A DNA stretch of 64,000 nucleotides from Oceanihabitans sp. 2_MG-2023. GTDB taxonomy: Bacteria > Bacteroidota > Bacteroidia > Flavobacteriales > Flavobacteriaceae. Under the pieces are notes generated by a model, which saw only the letters and a list, made by a program, of their open reading frames with translations, searched no databases and was not told where the DNA came from. Positions 1-8,679 of this stretch are shown piece by piece; the first letter of the stretch is position 1, and every line of letters starts with the position of its first letter. Made by a program: the position numbers and the translations under genes. The stretch spans positions 434,001 through 498,000 of the forward strand of contig NZ_JAUOQT010000002.1 in NCBI RefSeq assembly GCF_030547245.1, given 5' to 3'.

Positions 1-1330
1 TAGCAAACACCGAAAACCAAGTTAATACACCCAAAAATAGCATTGTAAAATATTTAGATGTTTTACTAAGACCTAGTTTCTTATCTCCAAATAAAAATAG
101 AATAGTAACAGGAAATAAAGGCAGTAAATACCTATCATAAACACCCACAATAAGAAACGGACTTAAATACACAACTACAAATACAAAAGCAAGAATAACA
201 ATAGGTGAAACTGTTTTTTTATAAAAAATAGCGAGTAGCATTATTCTGGATTTCAACAATAAAGCTACACTACAAAAAACACCAATTGCGGTAATTAGTA
301 GCCAAAATAGACGTGGTGCTTTATTTGAAGGTGCTTGCGTAAAGTCACTAGTATTATCTACTATTAAAGTTGTTGGGCCCACTCCAAAGTCTATCCAAAT
401 ATTATCCAAACTCGGAAGCACTTTATTCATTTTTACAATAAACACCATGACTAAAACTGTCCAAATCGTTATTGCTATTTTTACTCCTTTAAATGTATTG
501 TTCTGAATATAAATAAAATATAATGGCGCCATTAAAAAGCCCAAATACGCCATACTTGTGAGAAGGTAGGTTGTTGTAAGCTTAATTAATTGGAAGTTTA
601 TATTTTTAAGACTAGTTATTAACACATTAAACTTAGAATTGTATCGCTCTTGCAGTAAGCCATTAACTTCCATATAATAGGAAAACCATAAAGAAAAAAG
701 AAGCAATATGAATAATGGAGCAACTGCTTTTATACTGTTTTTAAGTGTTATTTTTTTGGATAAAATTACTGTTAACAACCACACTATAGGAAAAACTATT
801 GCTAATTGACGAATTAAAAAGGCCCAAATACATAAAAATAATGCCCAAATAATTGGCTGCCATTTATTTGTTTTTAAAGCTTTACTGGAAAAATAAAGAA
901 TCCAGATAGTTAGGCAATAAAAAGGTACATCTGTCATAAATGAAAAAGAAAGCGACAGAAAAATAGGATTCACCATACACAAAACGGCAGTAAATAGCGA
1001 GATCCAACGCGAAACATTGGCCAGTTTACAAAGTTGATAAACGCCTAATATCGTTGCAAATCCCATTACTAATGTAGAAAAACGCAATATTGTAAACGAA
1101 AAACCAAAGATTTTAGTAAAAAAATAACCCCAATACACATGACTCACCAAAGTCATTTCGCCCCAATTATACAGTTTTAAAGAACCATCTTCATATAATG
1201 TTTTTACAGATTTCGCATAACACCAATCGTCATTTAATGGAAAATCACCAATCGGATTAATGACTAAAATAATGATAAGCCACAACAATAAAAGCCCGAA
1301 TTGATCTTGGTATTTTTTAAGGAATATCAT
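1..1330 (-). CDS. Membrane glycosyltransferase, GT39/PMT-like (3' end beyond window)
   Basis: My own reverse-strand translation from the ATG at 1330 stays open to base 1, giving about 443 residues with no stop, so the C-terminus lies outside the window. The protein is very hydrophobic, with about ten predicted membrane spans. After the first span it carries a DDW motif (residues 34-36), the acidic luminal/periplasmic motif typical of GT-C enzymes that use polyprenyl-phosphate sugars (PMT, ArnT and relatives). The start codon overlaps the stop of the upstream SGNH gene by four bases (ATGA), which suggests translational coupling and joint modification of a surface glycan or lipid. Family call fairly sure; substrate unknown. 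Confidence 0.75.
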   Translation of the reverse strand, partial: MIFLKKYQDQFGLLLLWLIIILVINPIGDFPLNDDWCYAKSVKTLYEDGSLKLYNWGEMTLVSHVYWGYFFTKIFGFSFTILRFSTLVMGFATILGVYQLCKLANVSRWISLFTAVLCMVNPIFLSLSFSFMTDVPFYCLTIWILYFSSKALKTNKWQPIIWALFLCIWAFLIRQLAIVFPIVWLLTVILSKKITLKNSIKAVAPLFILLLFSLWFSYYMEVNGLLQERYNSKFNVLITSLKNINFQLIKLTTTYLLTSMAYLGFLMAPLYFIYIQNNTFKGVKIAITIWTVLVMVFIVKMNKVLPSLDNIWIDFGVGPTTLIVDNTSDFTQAPSNKAPRLFWLLITAIGVFCSVALLLKSRIMLLAIFYKKTVSPIVILAFVFVVVYLSPFLIVGVYDRYLLPLFPVTILFLFGDKKLGLSKTSKYFTMLFLGVLTWFSVFA

Positions 1331-2475
1331 TTGTTTTTATAATATGAAAAATACGATGAAATCTGTTCTTGCGCAAAGGCATTTCCTGATGGGCTCCAAT
1401 GACCATCACAGGATAAAAATAGTGCTTCATACTCCTCCTCTGAAAAACTTTCTGTTTGTGGCAATAAATCTAAATATTCTACATTTACTGCATCACACAC
1501 TTTCTTTAATTGCTCACCAAGCGGATTTTCTTTATGTTCTCGATACGCTTTTATTTCTTTAGCAATAGGAATAGTATACACCATTACCGGACGATCTCCT
1601 GCCAAACGTTTAATTTCTTCTATACAATATCGCATCCTAAGAAGTTGTGCTTCTGAAAAATTGAAATAACTAGGTACTTTAGAAGGAGCTAATAATTTAT
1701 CTTTTGGAATAGCTCGCACATTTCGCATCACACGATAGTAGCGATACATGTTATAAGAATACGTGTAATTCTTTAGTGCTTTATAAAGAAAACGTTGCCT
1801 TCTAGGTTGTGCTTTAGACTTATGAATGCTATCTGTATGATATACGAATTCATAATTTGGATAGGTATCTTTTAAAAATGGTCGATACCTGTTGCTACCA
1901 AAACGTAAACCAATTTCATAATCATCATCAATAAAATCATTGGCAGGCAAAATACTTACTAAAACTGCATCGTGCGTGTACTTTTTCGCTAAGGTATTAT
2001 ACATTACCAGATATTGTGTAGGCCCAAAATTTCCCGCTAAACCGAAGTTTAAATGTGGAATATTTAAATCTTTTTCCAGTAAATTTGTTAAGCGATCCTC
2101 TACATTTACACCAACCCCTTCAACAAAAGAATCTCCTAAAGTAACAACACGGTTTGAAGAAGCATTAACTTCTCGTTCTACATCGCGAAAACCTTTTGAG
2201 TTGGAATGATATACTACATCAAAGCAATATTTTTTTTGTTGATAGGAATCATTAGGCAGATGCAATGTTCCAAAATCTTCATTTAAATCAAACCAAAAAT
2301 TCTGTGTGTTTTTAAGTGTATATGTGGGCAATTCTATCTTAATTTCCTGAACACGAATATAAATAGCCAAAACAATTTCTAGTAACAAAAAAGTAATCCC
2401 GACAATAACAATCATACTTTTTAATGGTCTAAAAACATACTTTTTTAACAAATTAAATCTTTTTAAAATGGACAT
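1327..2475 (-). CDS. Membrane-anchored SGNH hydrolase-like protein
   Basis: 382 aa from the preferred ATG at 2475; an in-frame ATG at 2556 would add 27 residues. The shorter start is chosen because a TATATTTG promoter element lies 8 nt upstream of it and the extra residues look unlike a coding N-terminus. One membrane span (about residues 20-42) is followed by a globular domain with a GDSF block (nucleophile Ser116) and a C-terminal D-G-H motif (Asp357, His359), the catalytic elements of SGNH/GDSL esterases and AlgX/AlgJ-type O-acetyltransferases. Likely acts outside the cytoplasmic membrane on an acylated glycan or lipid. It overlaps the next gene, a GT39-type glycosyltransferase, by four bases. 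Confidence 0.75.
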   Translation of the reverse strand: MSILKRFNLLKKYVFRPLKSMIVIVGITFLLLEIVLAIYIRVQEIKIELPTYTLKNTQNFWFDLNEDFGTLHLPNDSYQQKKYCFDVVYHSNSKGFRDVEREVNASSNRVVTLGDSFVEGVGVNVEDRLTNLLEKDLNIPHLNFGLAGNFGPTQYLVMYNTLAKKYTHDAVLVSILPANDFIDDDYEIGLRFGSNRYRPFLKDTYPNYEFVYHTDSIHKSKAQPRRQRFLYKALKNYTYSYNMYRYYRVMRNVRAIPKDKLLAPSKVPSYFNFSEAQLLRMRYCIEEIKRLAGDRPVMVYTIPIAKEIKAYREHKENPLGEQLKKVCDAVNVEYLDLLPQTESFSEEEYEALFLSCDGHWSPSGNAFAQEQISSYFSYYKNK

Positions 2476-2483
2476 GAAAGAAA

Positions 2484-2491
2484 CAAATATA
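2484..2491 (-). promoter_or_regulatory. Bacteroidota -7 promoter element (TATATTTG)
   Basis: TATATTTG on the minus strand matches the TAnnTTTG consensus exactly and lies 8 nt before the ATG at 2475, implying an almost leaderless transcript. No clean TTTG -33 box is seen at 19 nt. Confidence 0.5.
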
Positions 2492-2577
2492 CAGCGTCTA
2501 TACGTAGATTCTTCATCAAAAATTAAAAAATAATAAAATATACTTGATAGATACACTTCATTTTTTTAATTAAAATG

Positions 2578-2585
2578 TAAATTTG
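2578..2585 (+). promoter_or_regulatory. Bacteroidota -7 promoter element (TAAATTTG)
   Basis: TAAATTTG matches TAnnTTTG and lies 62 nt upstream of the radical SAM gene at 2648. It is the likely promoter for the rightward operon 2648-9858. The -33 region is T-rich without a clear TTTG. Confidence 0.45.
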
Positions 2586-2647
2586 AAAAACACGACATAT
2601 ATTTCAACACTTAATTCCCTGCATACATAAAACAGAAACAAGGCATT

Positions 2648-3727
2648 ATGAACACTGCTACAATAAAAAAAATCAATAAAAAACTGCTTCCAAACAACTA
2701 TATGTTTGCTCCAGAATGGATTATTTTAGGTGTAAATAATGTATGTAATCTACATTGTAAAATGTGTGATGTCGGGACAAAAAGTTTAGATACCAATTTT
2801 GCTCAAAATTTAGTTGGCACCCACCCTATAAATATGCCATTACCTTTGATTGAAAAAATTATTGATGAAATGGCATTTCATTTTCCTAAAACAAGACTGG
2901 GATATGCATTTACAGAACCATTGGTATATCCCCACCTAGAAGCATCTTTAGAATATGCTAAGAAGAAAAACATACAAACTTCGATTACAACAAATGCTCT
3001 AGTACTAAAACAAAAAGCAAAGATTCTAGCGAAAAACAATGCTACTAATTTATATATTTCGCTAGATGGACCGCAAGACATTCACAACGAAATTAGAGGA
3101 CATAAAAAATCGTTTCAAAAAGCAGTAGAGGGCATGGAGGAATTGTTCCGTTTACAACCAAAAGCTTCCGTATCCGTATTTTGTGTTATTACAGAATGGA
3201 ATATTGGCTATCTAAAGGAGTTTTTAGATTTTTTTAAAGCATACCCATTGGGTCAAATTGGATTTATGCATTCTAATTTCACAAAACAACATATTGCAGA
3301 TACGCATAACGAAATTTGGTCACAATCATACCCTGCAACTAACTCTAACGTGGATGAAGTTAATATTGATAATTTTGATTTAGATGTACTTTGGGAAGAA
3401 ATTGCAGCAATTAAAGCTGCTACTTATAATTTTCCAGTAAGTTTTTCTCCGGAAATAGCATCTAAAGAAAAACTTCACGAGTTTTATCACAAGCCTGAAA
3501 AGATTATTGGAAAAATGTGTAATGATGTATTTACAAGTATTATGGTTAAATCGGACGGAAGTATTATTCCTTCACATGGAAGGTGTTACAATATAGAGCT
3601 TGGAAATCTTTATAAAAAAAATTTAAAACAACTTTGGAATACCCGAATTTTAAAGAAATTAAGAACAGACTTACATAATGCTGGCGGATTATTTCCTGCT
3701 TGTAGCAGATGTTGCAGTGCATTTTAA
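2648..3727 (+). CDS. Radical SAM protein with SPASM-like cysteine-rich C-terminus
   Basis: 359 aa. Cys33, Cys37 and Cys40 form the CxxxCxxC motif that binds the SAM-cleaving 4Fe-4S cluster. Further cysteines at 291, 313, 352, 355 and 356 form a SPASM-type auxiliary-cluster region, a layout shared with peptide- and sugar-modifying radical SAM enzymes. It is the first gene of a rightward operon; the next gene starts 2 nt after its stop. Neighbours (SGNH proteins, methyltransferases, acyltransferase) suggest modification of a glycan, lipid or small molecule. No candidate precursor peptide was found next to it, which argues weakly against a RiPP role. Substrate unknown. Confidence 0.85.
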   Translation: MNTATIKKINKKLLPNNYMFAPEWIILGVNNVCNLHCKMCDVGTKSLDTNFAQNLVGTHPINMPLPLIEKIIDEMAFHFPKTRLGYAFTEPLVYPHLEASLEYAKKKNIQTSITTNALVLKQKAKILAKNNATNLYISLDGPQDIHNEIRGHKKSFQKAVEGMEELFRLQPKASVSVFCVITEWNIGYLKEFLDFFKAYPLGQIGFMHSNFTKQHIADTHNEIWSQSYPATNSNVDEVNIDNFDLDVLWEEIAAIKAATYNFPVSFSPEIASKEKLHEFYHKPEKIIGKMCNDVFTSIMVKSDGSIIPSHGRCYNIELGNLYKKNLKQLWNTRILKKLRTDLHNAGGLFPACSRCCSAF

Positions 3728-3729
3728 CA

Positions 3730-4692
3730 ATGAAACAAATAAAATTTAAAATTTTATCTATCTTAATTGGCATTTCTCTTAGTTTTCTAATGGGAGAACT
3801 TATTGCAAGAGTCTATTTTTTTGGTGGAGCAGCTTTTTCCTATTCTCGTACAAATTCGTTTGGTATTTTAGATAATTCTGGATTATTAAAATATTCCAAT
3901 TCCGACCAATTAAAATATGAATTACTTCCAAATTTAGATACAAAATACAAGCTTGTCGATTTTAAAACAAATGCGGAAGGTTTTCGAGATCGGGATCATG
4001 AATTGAATGCAAATACTACTAAAATAGCTGTTTTAGGGGATTCTTTCACCATGGGAACTGGTGTAAAAGAACAGGAAACATATGTATATCAAACAGAAAG
4101 AACATTAAACAACTCCAATAAAAATGAAAACTACGAAGTGTTCAACTTTGGCGTTTCTGGATATGCATTATCAAACTACATAACAATTTTAAAACGAAAT
4201 ACCTTAAATTACAATCCAGATTTAGTCGTGATTGGCTTTTGCGCATCTAACGATCACTTTGAAATTGGTACAGATTTCTCATTAGAAGATTTCACCATTA
4301 AGCCAAAGAAAAACGTTTTTTGGGATTCGTATATTAAAAAGCTATTACAAATCAAGTTAAAAGCAACAGCAACCGAACCTGTTTCATACAACACAGCAAA
4401 TATAAACTACATAGACAAGCAGTTTAAAACGCTTCAAAATATTTTATCACAAAACAACAGCAAAGGTCTCATTTTTTATCTGGATTTAGTTTATGATCCG
4501 ATTCGAGTTGCAACAATAAAAAAACTTTCCGAAAAGAACAATTTACTGTTTTTAGATGTTTCTGAATTTTTTCAAAATAAAAACCTATTTAAATATATTG
4601 TGAATGAATTAGATCCACATCCTAACGGAAAAGCCAATCAAATCTTTGCTGAGAAGCTTTCAAGTTATATTTTAGCAAATAGTAATATGTAA
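3730..4692 (+). CDS. Membrane-anchored SGNH hydrolase-like protein
   Basis: 320 aa from the ATG at 3730. An in-frame ATG at 3709 lies inside the preceding radical SAM gene and is less likely. One membrane span (about residues 7-24), then an SGNH domain with GDSF (Ser105), an N-F-G-V-S-G block around 140, and a C-terminal D-P-H motif (Asp295, His297). The catalytic Ser/Asp/His set therefore looks intact, and the protein should act at the outer face of the inner membrane as an esterase or O-acyltransferase. It starts 2 nt after the radical SAM stop. Just after its stop lies a short sequence that encodes a second CxxxCxxC motif (see findings). Confidence 0.78.
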   Translation: MKQIKFKILSILIGISLSFLMGELIARVYFFGGAAFSYSRTNSFGILDNSGLLKYSNSDQLKYELLPNLDTKYKLVDFKTNAEGFRDRDHELNANTTKIAVLGDSFTMGTGVKEQETYVYQTERTLNNSNKNENYEVFNFGVSGYALSNYITILKRNTLNYNPDLVVIGFCASNDHFEIGTDFSLEDFTIKPKKNVFWDSYIKKLLQIKLKATATEPVSYNTANINYIDKQFKTLQNILSQNNSKGLIFYLDLVYDPIRVATIKKLSEKNNLLFLDVSEFFQNKNLFKYIVNELDPHPNGKANQIFAEKLSSYILANSNM

Positions 4693-4732
4693 ATTACAAT
4701 GCAAAATGTGTAATGTTCATATAAAAAAATAA
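4688..4732 (+). pseudogene. Possible remnant of a radical SAM gene (CxxxCxxC-coding scrap)
   Basis: In the frame beginning at 4688 the DNA reads C-K-L-Q-C-K-M-C-N-V, a complete CxxxCxxC radical SAM motif, followed by a stop at 4730. Over 30 nt it agrees at 24 positions with the motif-coding DNA of the radical SAM gene at 2648. No start codon or remaining domain is present. It may be the scar of a deleted paralogue; chance cannot be excluded for so short a piece. Confidence 0.35.
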
Positions 4733-4734
4733 AT

Positions 4735-5511
4735 ATGCTTTTTCAAAATTTAATAGAGGAACAGCGGATATTTTTTAATTACAACAATGTTATTAGTTAC
4801 ATGATTTTTAGACCTAAAATAAAAAAAATTGAAGATTCATTTATTGCTAGATTGCGATGTTCTGTAATTGGAGAAGGGATGTTAAATGAAGGAAATATAT
4901 TTTTAATAGATCACGCTATTAGAAATATGCCTGAAAATGGAATCACTTTTGAAATAGGTGTTTACGGCGGATTATCGACAAACTTAATTTTACATCTTCT
5001 AGCAAAGTACAACAAAGAGGTATTACATTATGGCTGTGACGCGTGGATATACAAAGGGTTTAAGGATCATCTTGGAGTGGTAGAAAACCACATAGATGGC
5101 AAAAAAGAAATCGAAAGGACGGATTATATGAATTATATTAAAAACTCTTTTATAAATGCCACAACTTTTCTAAACCCAAAACATTTACCTTTTATATGTC
5201 ACTCAACATCCGATAGTTTTTTTAATAATTGGAACACAAAAAAACAATTTACAGATGTTTTTAATAGAGATTTTAATTTAAACTCAAAAATAGCTTTTTG
5301 CTATATTGATGGAGATCATTCTTATAATCAAACAAAAATGGATTTTAATAATGTTAACCAAAAACTTTTAATTGGCGGCTATGTTTTAATTGATGACTCA
5401 GCTAAAGGATCTCATTTTGGCAGTGCCAAATTCATTTCTGAGATTTTAAAAAACCCGCAGTTTATAAAAATATATAGTAATCCTAATTACCTTTTTAAAA
5501 AAGTAAAATAA
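4735..5511 (+). CDS. Class I SAM-dependent methyltransferase (Methyltransf_24/TylF-like)
   Basis: 258 aa, soluble. Residues 73-80 (E-I-G-V-Y-G-G) form the glycine-rich SAM-binding loop, and I-D-G-D-H-S at 191-196 is the acidic metal-binding motif characteristic of TylF/Methyltransf_24 O-methyltransferases, which methylate sugars and catechol-like hydroxyls. The stop overlaps the next start by one base (TAATG), so it is tightly coupled to the B12-radical SAM gene. A sugar or polyketide-like hydroxyl is a plausible acceptor; the true substrate is unknown. Confidence 0.78.
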   Translation: MLFQNLIEEQRIFFNYNNVISYMIFRPKIKKIEDSFIARLRCSVIGEGMLNEGNIFLIDHAIRNMPENGITFEIGVYGGLSTNLILHLLAKYNKEVLHYGCDAWIYKGFKDHLGVVENHIDGKKEIERTDYMNYIKNSFINATTFLNPKHLPFICHSTSDSFFNNWNTKKQFTDVFNRDFNLNSKIAFCYIDGDHSYNQTKMDFNNVNQKLLIGGYVLIDDSAKGSHFGSAKFISEILKNPQFIKIYSNPNYLFKKVK

Positions 5512-7031
5512 TGGAAAATAAAATTATCATTTTTAACCCAAGAAGTGCCAATGCAAAGCATCGCTTACCCAATACGATCATCCAGGTTGGTGCGGCAATT
5601 CATGGGAAATATGAATATGTTTTTGTAGACGGTAATATGGAAACAGACCCATGGGAAACTATTTCCAATTATTTTGCCACGGGAGAATTTAAGTATTTTT
5701 GCCTTACAGTAATGCCTGGACCACAATTGAAGCAAGCTATTCCTTATGCAAAAAAAATTAAAGAATTATATCCTGAATCGATTAATATTTGGGGTGGATA
5801 TTTTGCTTCTAACCAACATAAGGTATGCTTAAATTCGGGGTACGTAGATTATATTATTAACGGACCTGGAGATAATACATTCCCACAATTATTAGATGTT
5901 TTAGAAGGAAAAAGTGACGAAAAATTACTACTAATTCGAAACTTAATTTTCAAAAATGAAGAAGGAAAAATCATCGAAACAGTAAAAGAAGCCTTACTAG
6001 ATCAAGACACCTTACCAGCATATCCATACGAATACTTCAACACTTTCTATCCTTTAAAGAATTACTTAGCTAAAACTTTTATGGGAAAAAAAACATTTGC
6101 ATATCATTCTAGTATGGGTTGCCCATTTAGTTGTTCCTTTTGTGCTGTTGTACCCATTTATAATGCAAAATGGAAAGCGAAAAAGGCAACTACTATTTAT
6201 AAAGACTTTAGTTATTTTAAAAACAAATACAATATTGATGCTATTGAGTTTCATGATAATAACTTTTTTACATCCAAAAAACGTGTATTAGAATTTTCAA
6301 ATCTAGTACTAAACGATAATATAGAATGGTGGGGAGAAGGAAGAATCGACACTATTAATAAGTATTCGGATGAAGATTTACAACTAATGCGAAAAGCTGG
6401 TTGTAGAATGATGTTTTTAGGAGCCGAAACAGGTAATGATGAAGTACTAAAACAAATGAATAAAGGCGGAACACAATCTGGTCAAATGATTAAAGATTTT
6501 GTGTTACGTATGAAAAAGGCAGATATCATTCCAGAACTTTCCTTTGTTTTGGGGCTACCAGGAAAAAACGAAAAAAAGGTTTATGAGCAAATTCTATGGG
6601 ATATTAATTTTATTAAAGAAATAAAAGCGATAAACCCAGATGCCGAAATAATAATCTATTTATACAGTCCAGTTCCTACAGAAGGTTCTGAATTGTACCA
6701 ACAAATTGTAGATGCTGGTTTTTCATTTCCAGAAACATTAGAAGAATGGATAGCTCCAAGTTGGGAGAAATTTGATTTACGAAAAAACCCGTTAACACCT
6801 TGGCTAAAACCATACATGATCGATACCATTCAAAATTTTGAAACGGTCTTAAATGGGTACTACCCTACTGTTTCAGACTTTAGAATAAAAGGTTACAAAA
6901 AAAGTTTACTAAAACTAGTTTCTGGTTATCGTTTTAAATATGGTTGGTATAAATTTCCCTATGAAATTAAATTACTTCATAAAATCTGGAAATACCGCCA
7001 ACCAGAAATTGAAGGCTTCTATTCAGAATAA
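5511..7031 (+). CDS. B12-binding radical SAM protein
   Basis: 506 aa. The N-terminal part (about 1-135) has the alternating hydrophobic layout of a cobalamin-binding domain, including W-G-G-Y around 94-97 and G-P-G-D near 118-121. The radical SAM core begins with Cys204, Cys208 and Cys211 (CxxxCxxC). A long C-terminal region follows. Class B enzymes of this kind methylate unreactive carbon or phosphorus centres or rearrange skeletons; BchE-like members act on small molecules and lipids. The start overlaps the preceding methyltransferase stop. Family certain, reaction unknown. Confidence 0.85.
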   Translation: MENKIIIFNPRSANAKHRLPNTIIQVGAAIHGKYEYVFVDGNMETDPWETISNYFATGEFKYFCLTVMPGPQLKQAIPYAKKIKELYPESINIWGGYFASNQHKVCLNSGYVDYIINGPGDNTFPQLLDVLEGKSDEKLLLIRNLIFKNEEGKIIETVKEALLDQDTLPAYPYEYFNTFYPLKNYLAKTFMGKKTFAYHSSMGCPFSCSFCAVVPIYNAKWKAKKATTIYKDFSYFKNKYNIDAIEFHDNNFFTSKKRVLEFSNLVLNDNIEWWGEGRIDTINKYSDEDLQLMRKAGCRMMFLGAETGNDEVLKQMNKGGTQSGQMIKDFVLRMKKADIIPELSFVLGLPGKNEKKVYEQILWDINFIKEIKAINPDAEIIIYLYSPVPTEGSELYQQIVDAGFSFPETLEEWIAPSWEKFDLRKNPLTPWLKPYMIDTIQNFETVLNGYYPTVSDFRIKGYKKSLLKLVSGYRFKYGWYKFPYEIKLLHKIWKYRQPEIEGFYSE

Positions 7032-7042
7032 CATATAGAAAT

Positions 7043-7702
7043 ATGCTTAAAAAATTAAAAAAAATCATATTTCCAGTTGCAAAGTTAGCGTTTAACACCT
7101 ATCACTTAAAGCAAAGAAAATACAGCTATGAAAATATTGAGGTAGCTATTAGTGCCGAAGTATTTCCACCTCACTTTACCATTAGTACAAAAATTCTTTT
7201 AGATTATATAAAACCTATTAATCTGGAAAACAAATCGTTTTTAGAGCTTGGTTGTGGTTCCGGAATCATATCGTTATTTGCAGCTTCTAAAGGCGCAAGA
7301 GTAACTGCTTCTGACATTAATCAAGTAGCAATTGACGCCTTAAAAGAAGCTTCCATTAAAAATAAAATCGCATTAAATGTTTTATATTCTGATTTGTTTG
7401 AAAACTTAGAAGACAGGACATTTGAGTATATTTTAATAAATCCTCCATATTATCCCAAAAAACCAAAAAACGACAAAGAACGCGCTTGGTTTTGCGGAGA
7501 AGATTTTGAATATTTTAAAAAGTTATTCTTTCAATTACAACATCATATTGCTCCAAACACTTGGATGATTTTATCGGAAGATTGCCAAATAGAACACATC
7601 AAACAAATTGCCAATAACAACGGTTTATCTTTAGAGTTGATTTTAAAAAAGAGTGTTGTAAAAGAGAAAAACTTTATCTTTAGTATTCAAAAATCACAAT
7701 AG
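7043..7702 (+). CDS. HemK/small-domain-type SAM methyltransferase
   Basis: 219 aa. E-L-G-C-G-S-G at 68-74 is SAM motif I, D91 with I-N the adenosine-ribose acidic position, and N-P-P-Y at 133-136 the catalytic motif of N-methyltransferases acting on planar nitrogens (HemK/PrmC, RsmC, adenine-N6 enzymes). Within this operon the target may be a metabolite nitrogen rather than RNA or protein; this is inference. It lies 11 nt after the B12-radical SAM gene, and the acyltransferase gene begins 2 nt after its stop. Confidence 0.75.
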   Translation: MLKKLKKIIFPVAKLAFNTYHLKQRKYSYENIEVAISAEVFPPHFTISTKILLDYIKPINLENKSFLELGCGSGIISLFAASKGARVTASDINQVAIDALKEASIKNKIALNVLYSDLFENLEDRTFEYILINPPYYPKKPKNDKERAWFCGEDFEYFKKLFFQLQHHIAPNTWMILSEDCQIEHIKQIANNNGLSLELILKKSVVKEKNFIFSIQKSQ

Positions 7703-7704
7703 AT

Positions 7705-8667
7705 TTGCAAAACACTTCACGAAACATACTGCTAGATATTTTAAAAATTATTGCTGCTATACTTATTATTGCTGTGCATTGTGGTTTTTTATTTGACTAT
7801 GATAAAATGGCATATCATGTAACGTGCAACGGCTGGTTTCGAATTCCAATTCCCTTCTTTTTTTGTATAAATGGATTCTTTCTTTTTGGCGTATTTCAAA
7901 ATAATCGCATAAAAACCTGGGCAAAACGTGTTGGAGTTTTATATACAATTTGGATGCTCATTTTTGTTTATTTCTGGATAATTCCCGTACATGAAAATCC
8001 CATAAAAACTATTCCTACACTGCTATTTGGTTTTAATCATTTATGGTATTTAGCGGCACTCTTATTAGGTGGCTTATTGTTATATTTAATCCGTAAACAT
8101 TCTAACACCACCTTACTTGTTATTGCTATTACTTTGTATTTAATAGGTTACACCATTCAAACTTTAAGTAATTTTGCTGTTTTTAATACATCTCCTATTT
8201 TAGCAAAACTAATCGATTTTCCACCAATACACCGTAATTTTCTATTTTTCGCATTACCGTTTTTAAGTATTGGGTATGTAATTCACCGAACAGAATTTCA
8301 TTTAAAATTTAATAAAAAGAAAGCGGTAATACTTTTAGCCATAAGTTTTTTATTACTTACTGCAGAGAGTTTAATTAATTATTATATAAACGCAAATGCA
8401 TCGTTTAATATGAGTATTTCCTTTTTATTATTAGGGCCAATACTATTAATTACTTCTTTTGCTTTTACGCTTCATTCTAATATAAATAGTAAAGTTTTAT
8501 CCTCCTATTCTATTGCGCTATATTTAATTCATCCTTTAATTATTATTTTGATTCTTAGTTTTTTTGAATTAAAATCAACACCTTTAGCTTTTCTAACCAT
8601 TATACTTTCTGGAATTGGAAGCCACCTTTTAATTCTGCTCAATAAGAAATTAAAATATATCTTATAA
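7705..8667 (+). CDS. Acyltransferase 3 family membrane protein
   Basis: 320 aa, starting with TTG at 7705. No ATG occurs before 7807, and the family's conserved N-terminus (L-D-I-L-K, then His25 in the first span) is encoded upstream of it, so TTG is the credible start. About ten membrane spans; N-H-L-W-Y and the late L-Y-L-I-H-P block are typical of OafA/NodX-type O-acyltransferases that move acyl groups across the membrane onto glycans. With the SGNH proteins nearby this gives both halves of a transmembrane O-acylation pathway. Gene spacing (2 nt after the methyltransferase) indicates one operon. Confidence 0.82.
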   Translation: MQNTSRNILLDILKIIAAILIIAVHCGFLFDYDKMAYHVTCNGWFRIPIPFFFCINGFFLFGVFQNNRIKTWAKRVGVLYTIWMLIFVYFWIIPVHENPIKTIPTLLFGFNHLWYLAALLLGGLLLYLIRKHSNTTLLVIAITLYLIGYTIQTLSNFAVFNTSPILAKLIDFPPIHRNFLFFALPFLSIGYVIHRTEFHLKFNKKKAVILLAISFLLLTAESLINYYINANASFNMSISFLLLGPILLITSFAFTLHSNINSKVLSSYSIALYLIHPLIIILILSFFELKSTPLAFLTIILSGIGSHLLILLNKKLKYIL

Positions 8668-8679
8668 TTTATTTTATCT

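Noticed and set aside
2492-2511. TACGTA near 2503 as a sixth operator
   Set aside because: The sequence is CTACGTATAG-like with the wrong arm order and no 2-nt centre; it does not match the array palindrome.
2648-7031. RiPP cluster based on two radical SAM genes
   Set aside because: No small precursor ORF, leader-binding domain or peptidase is seen; neighbours point to glycan or lipid chemistry.
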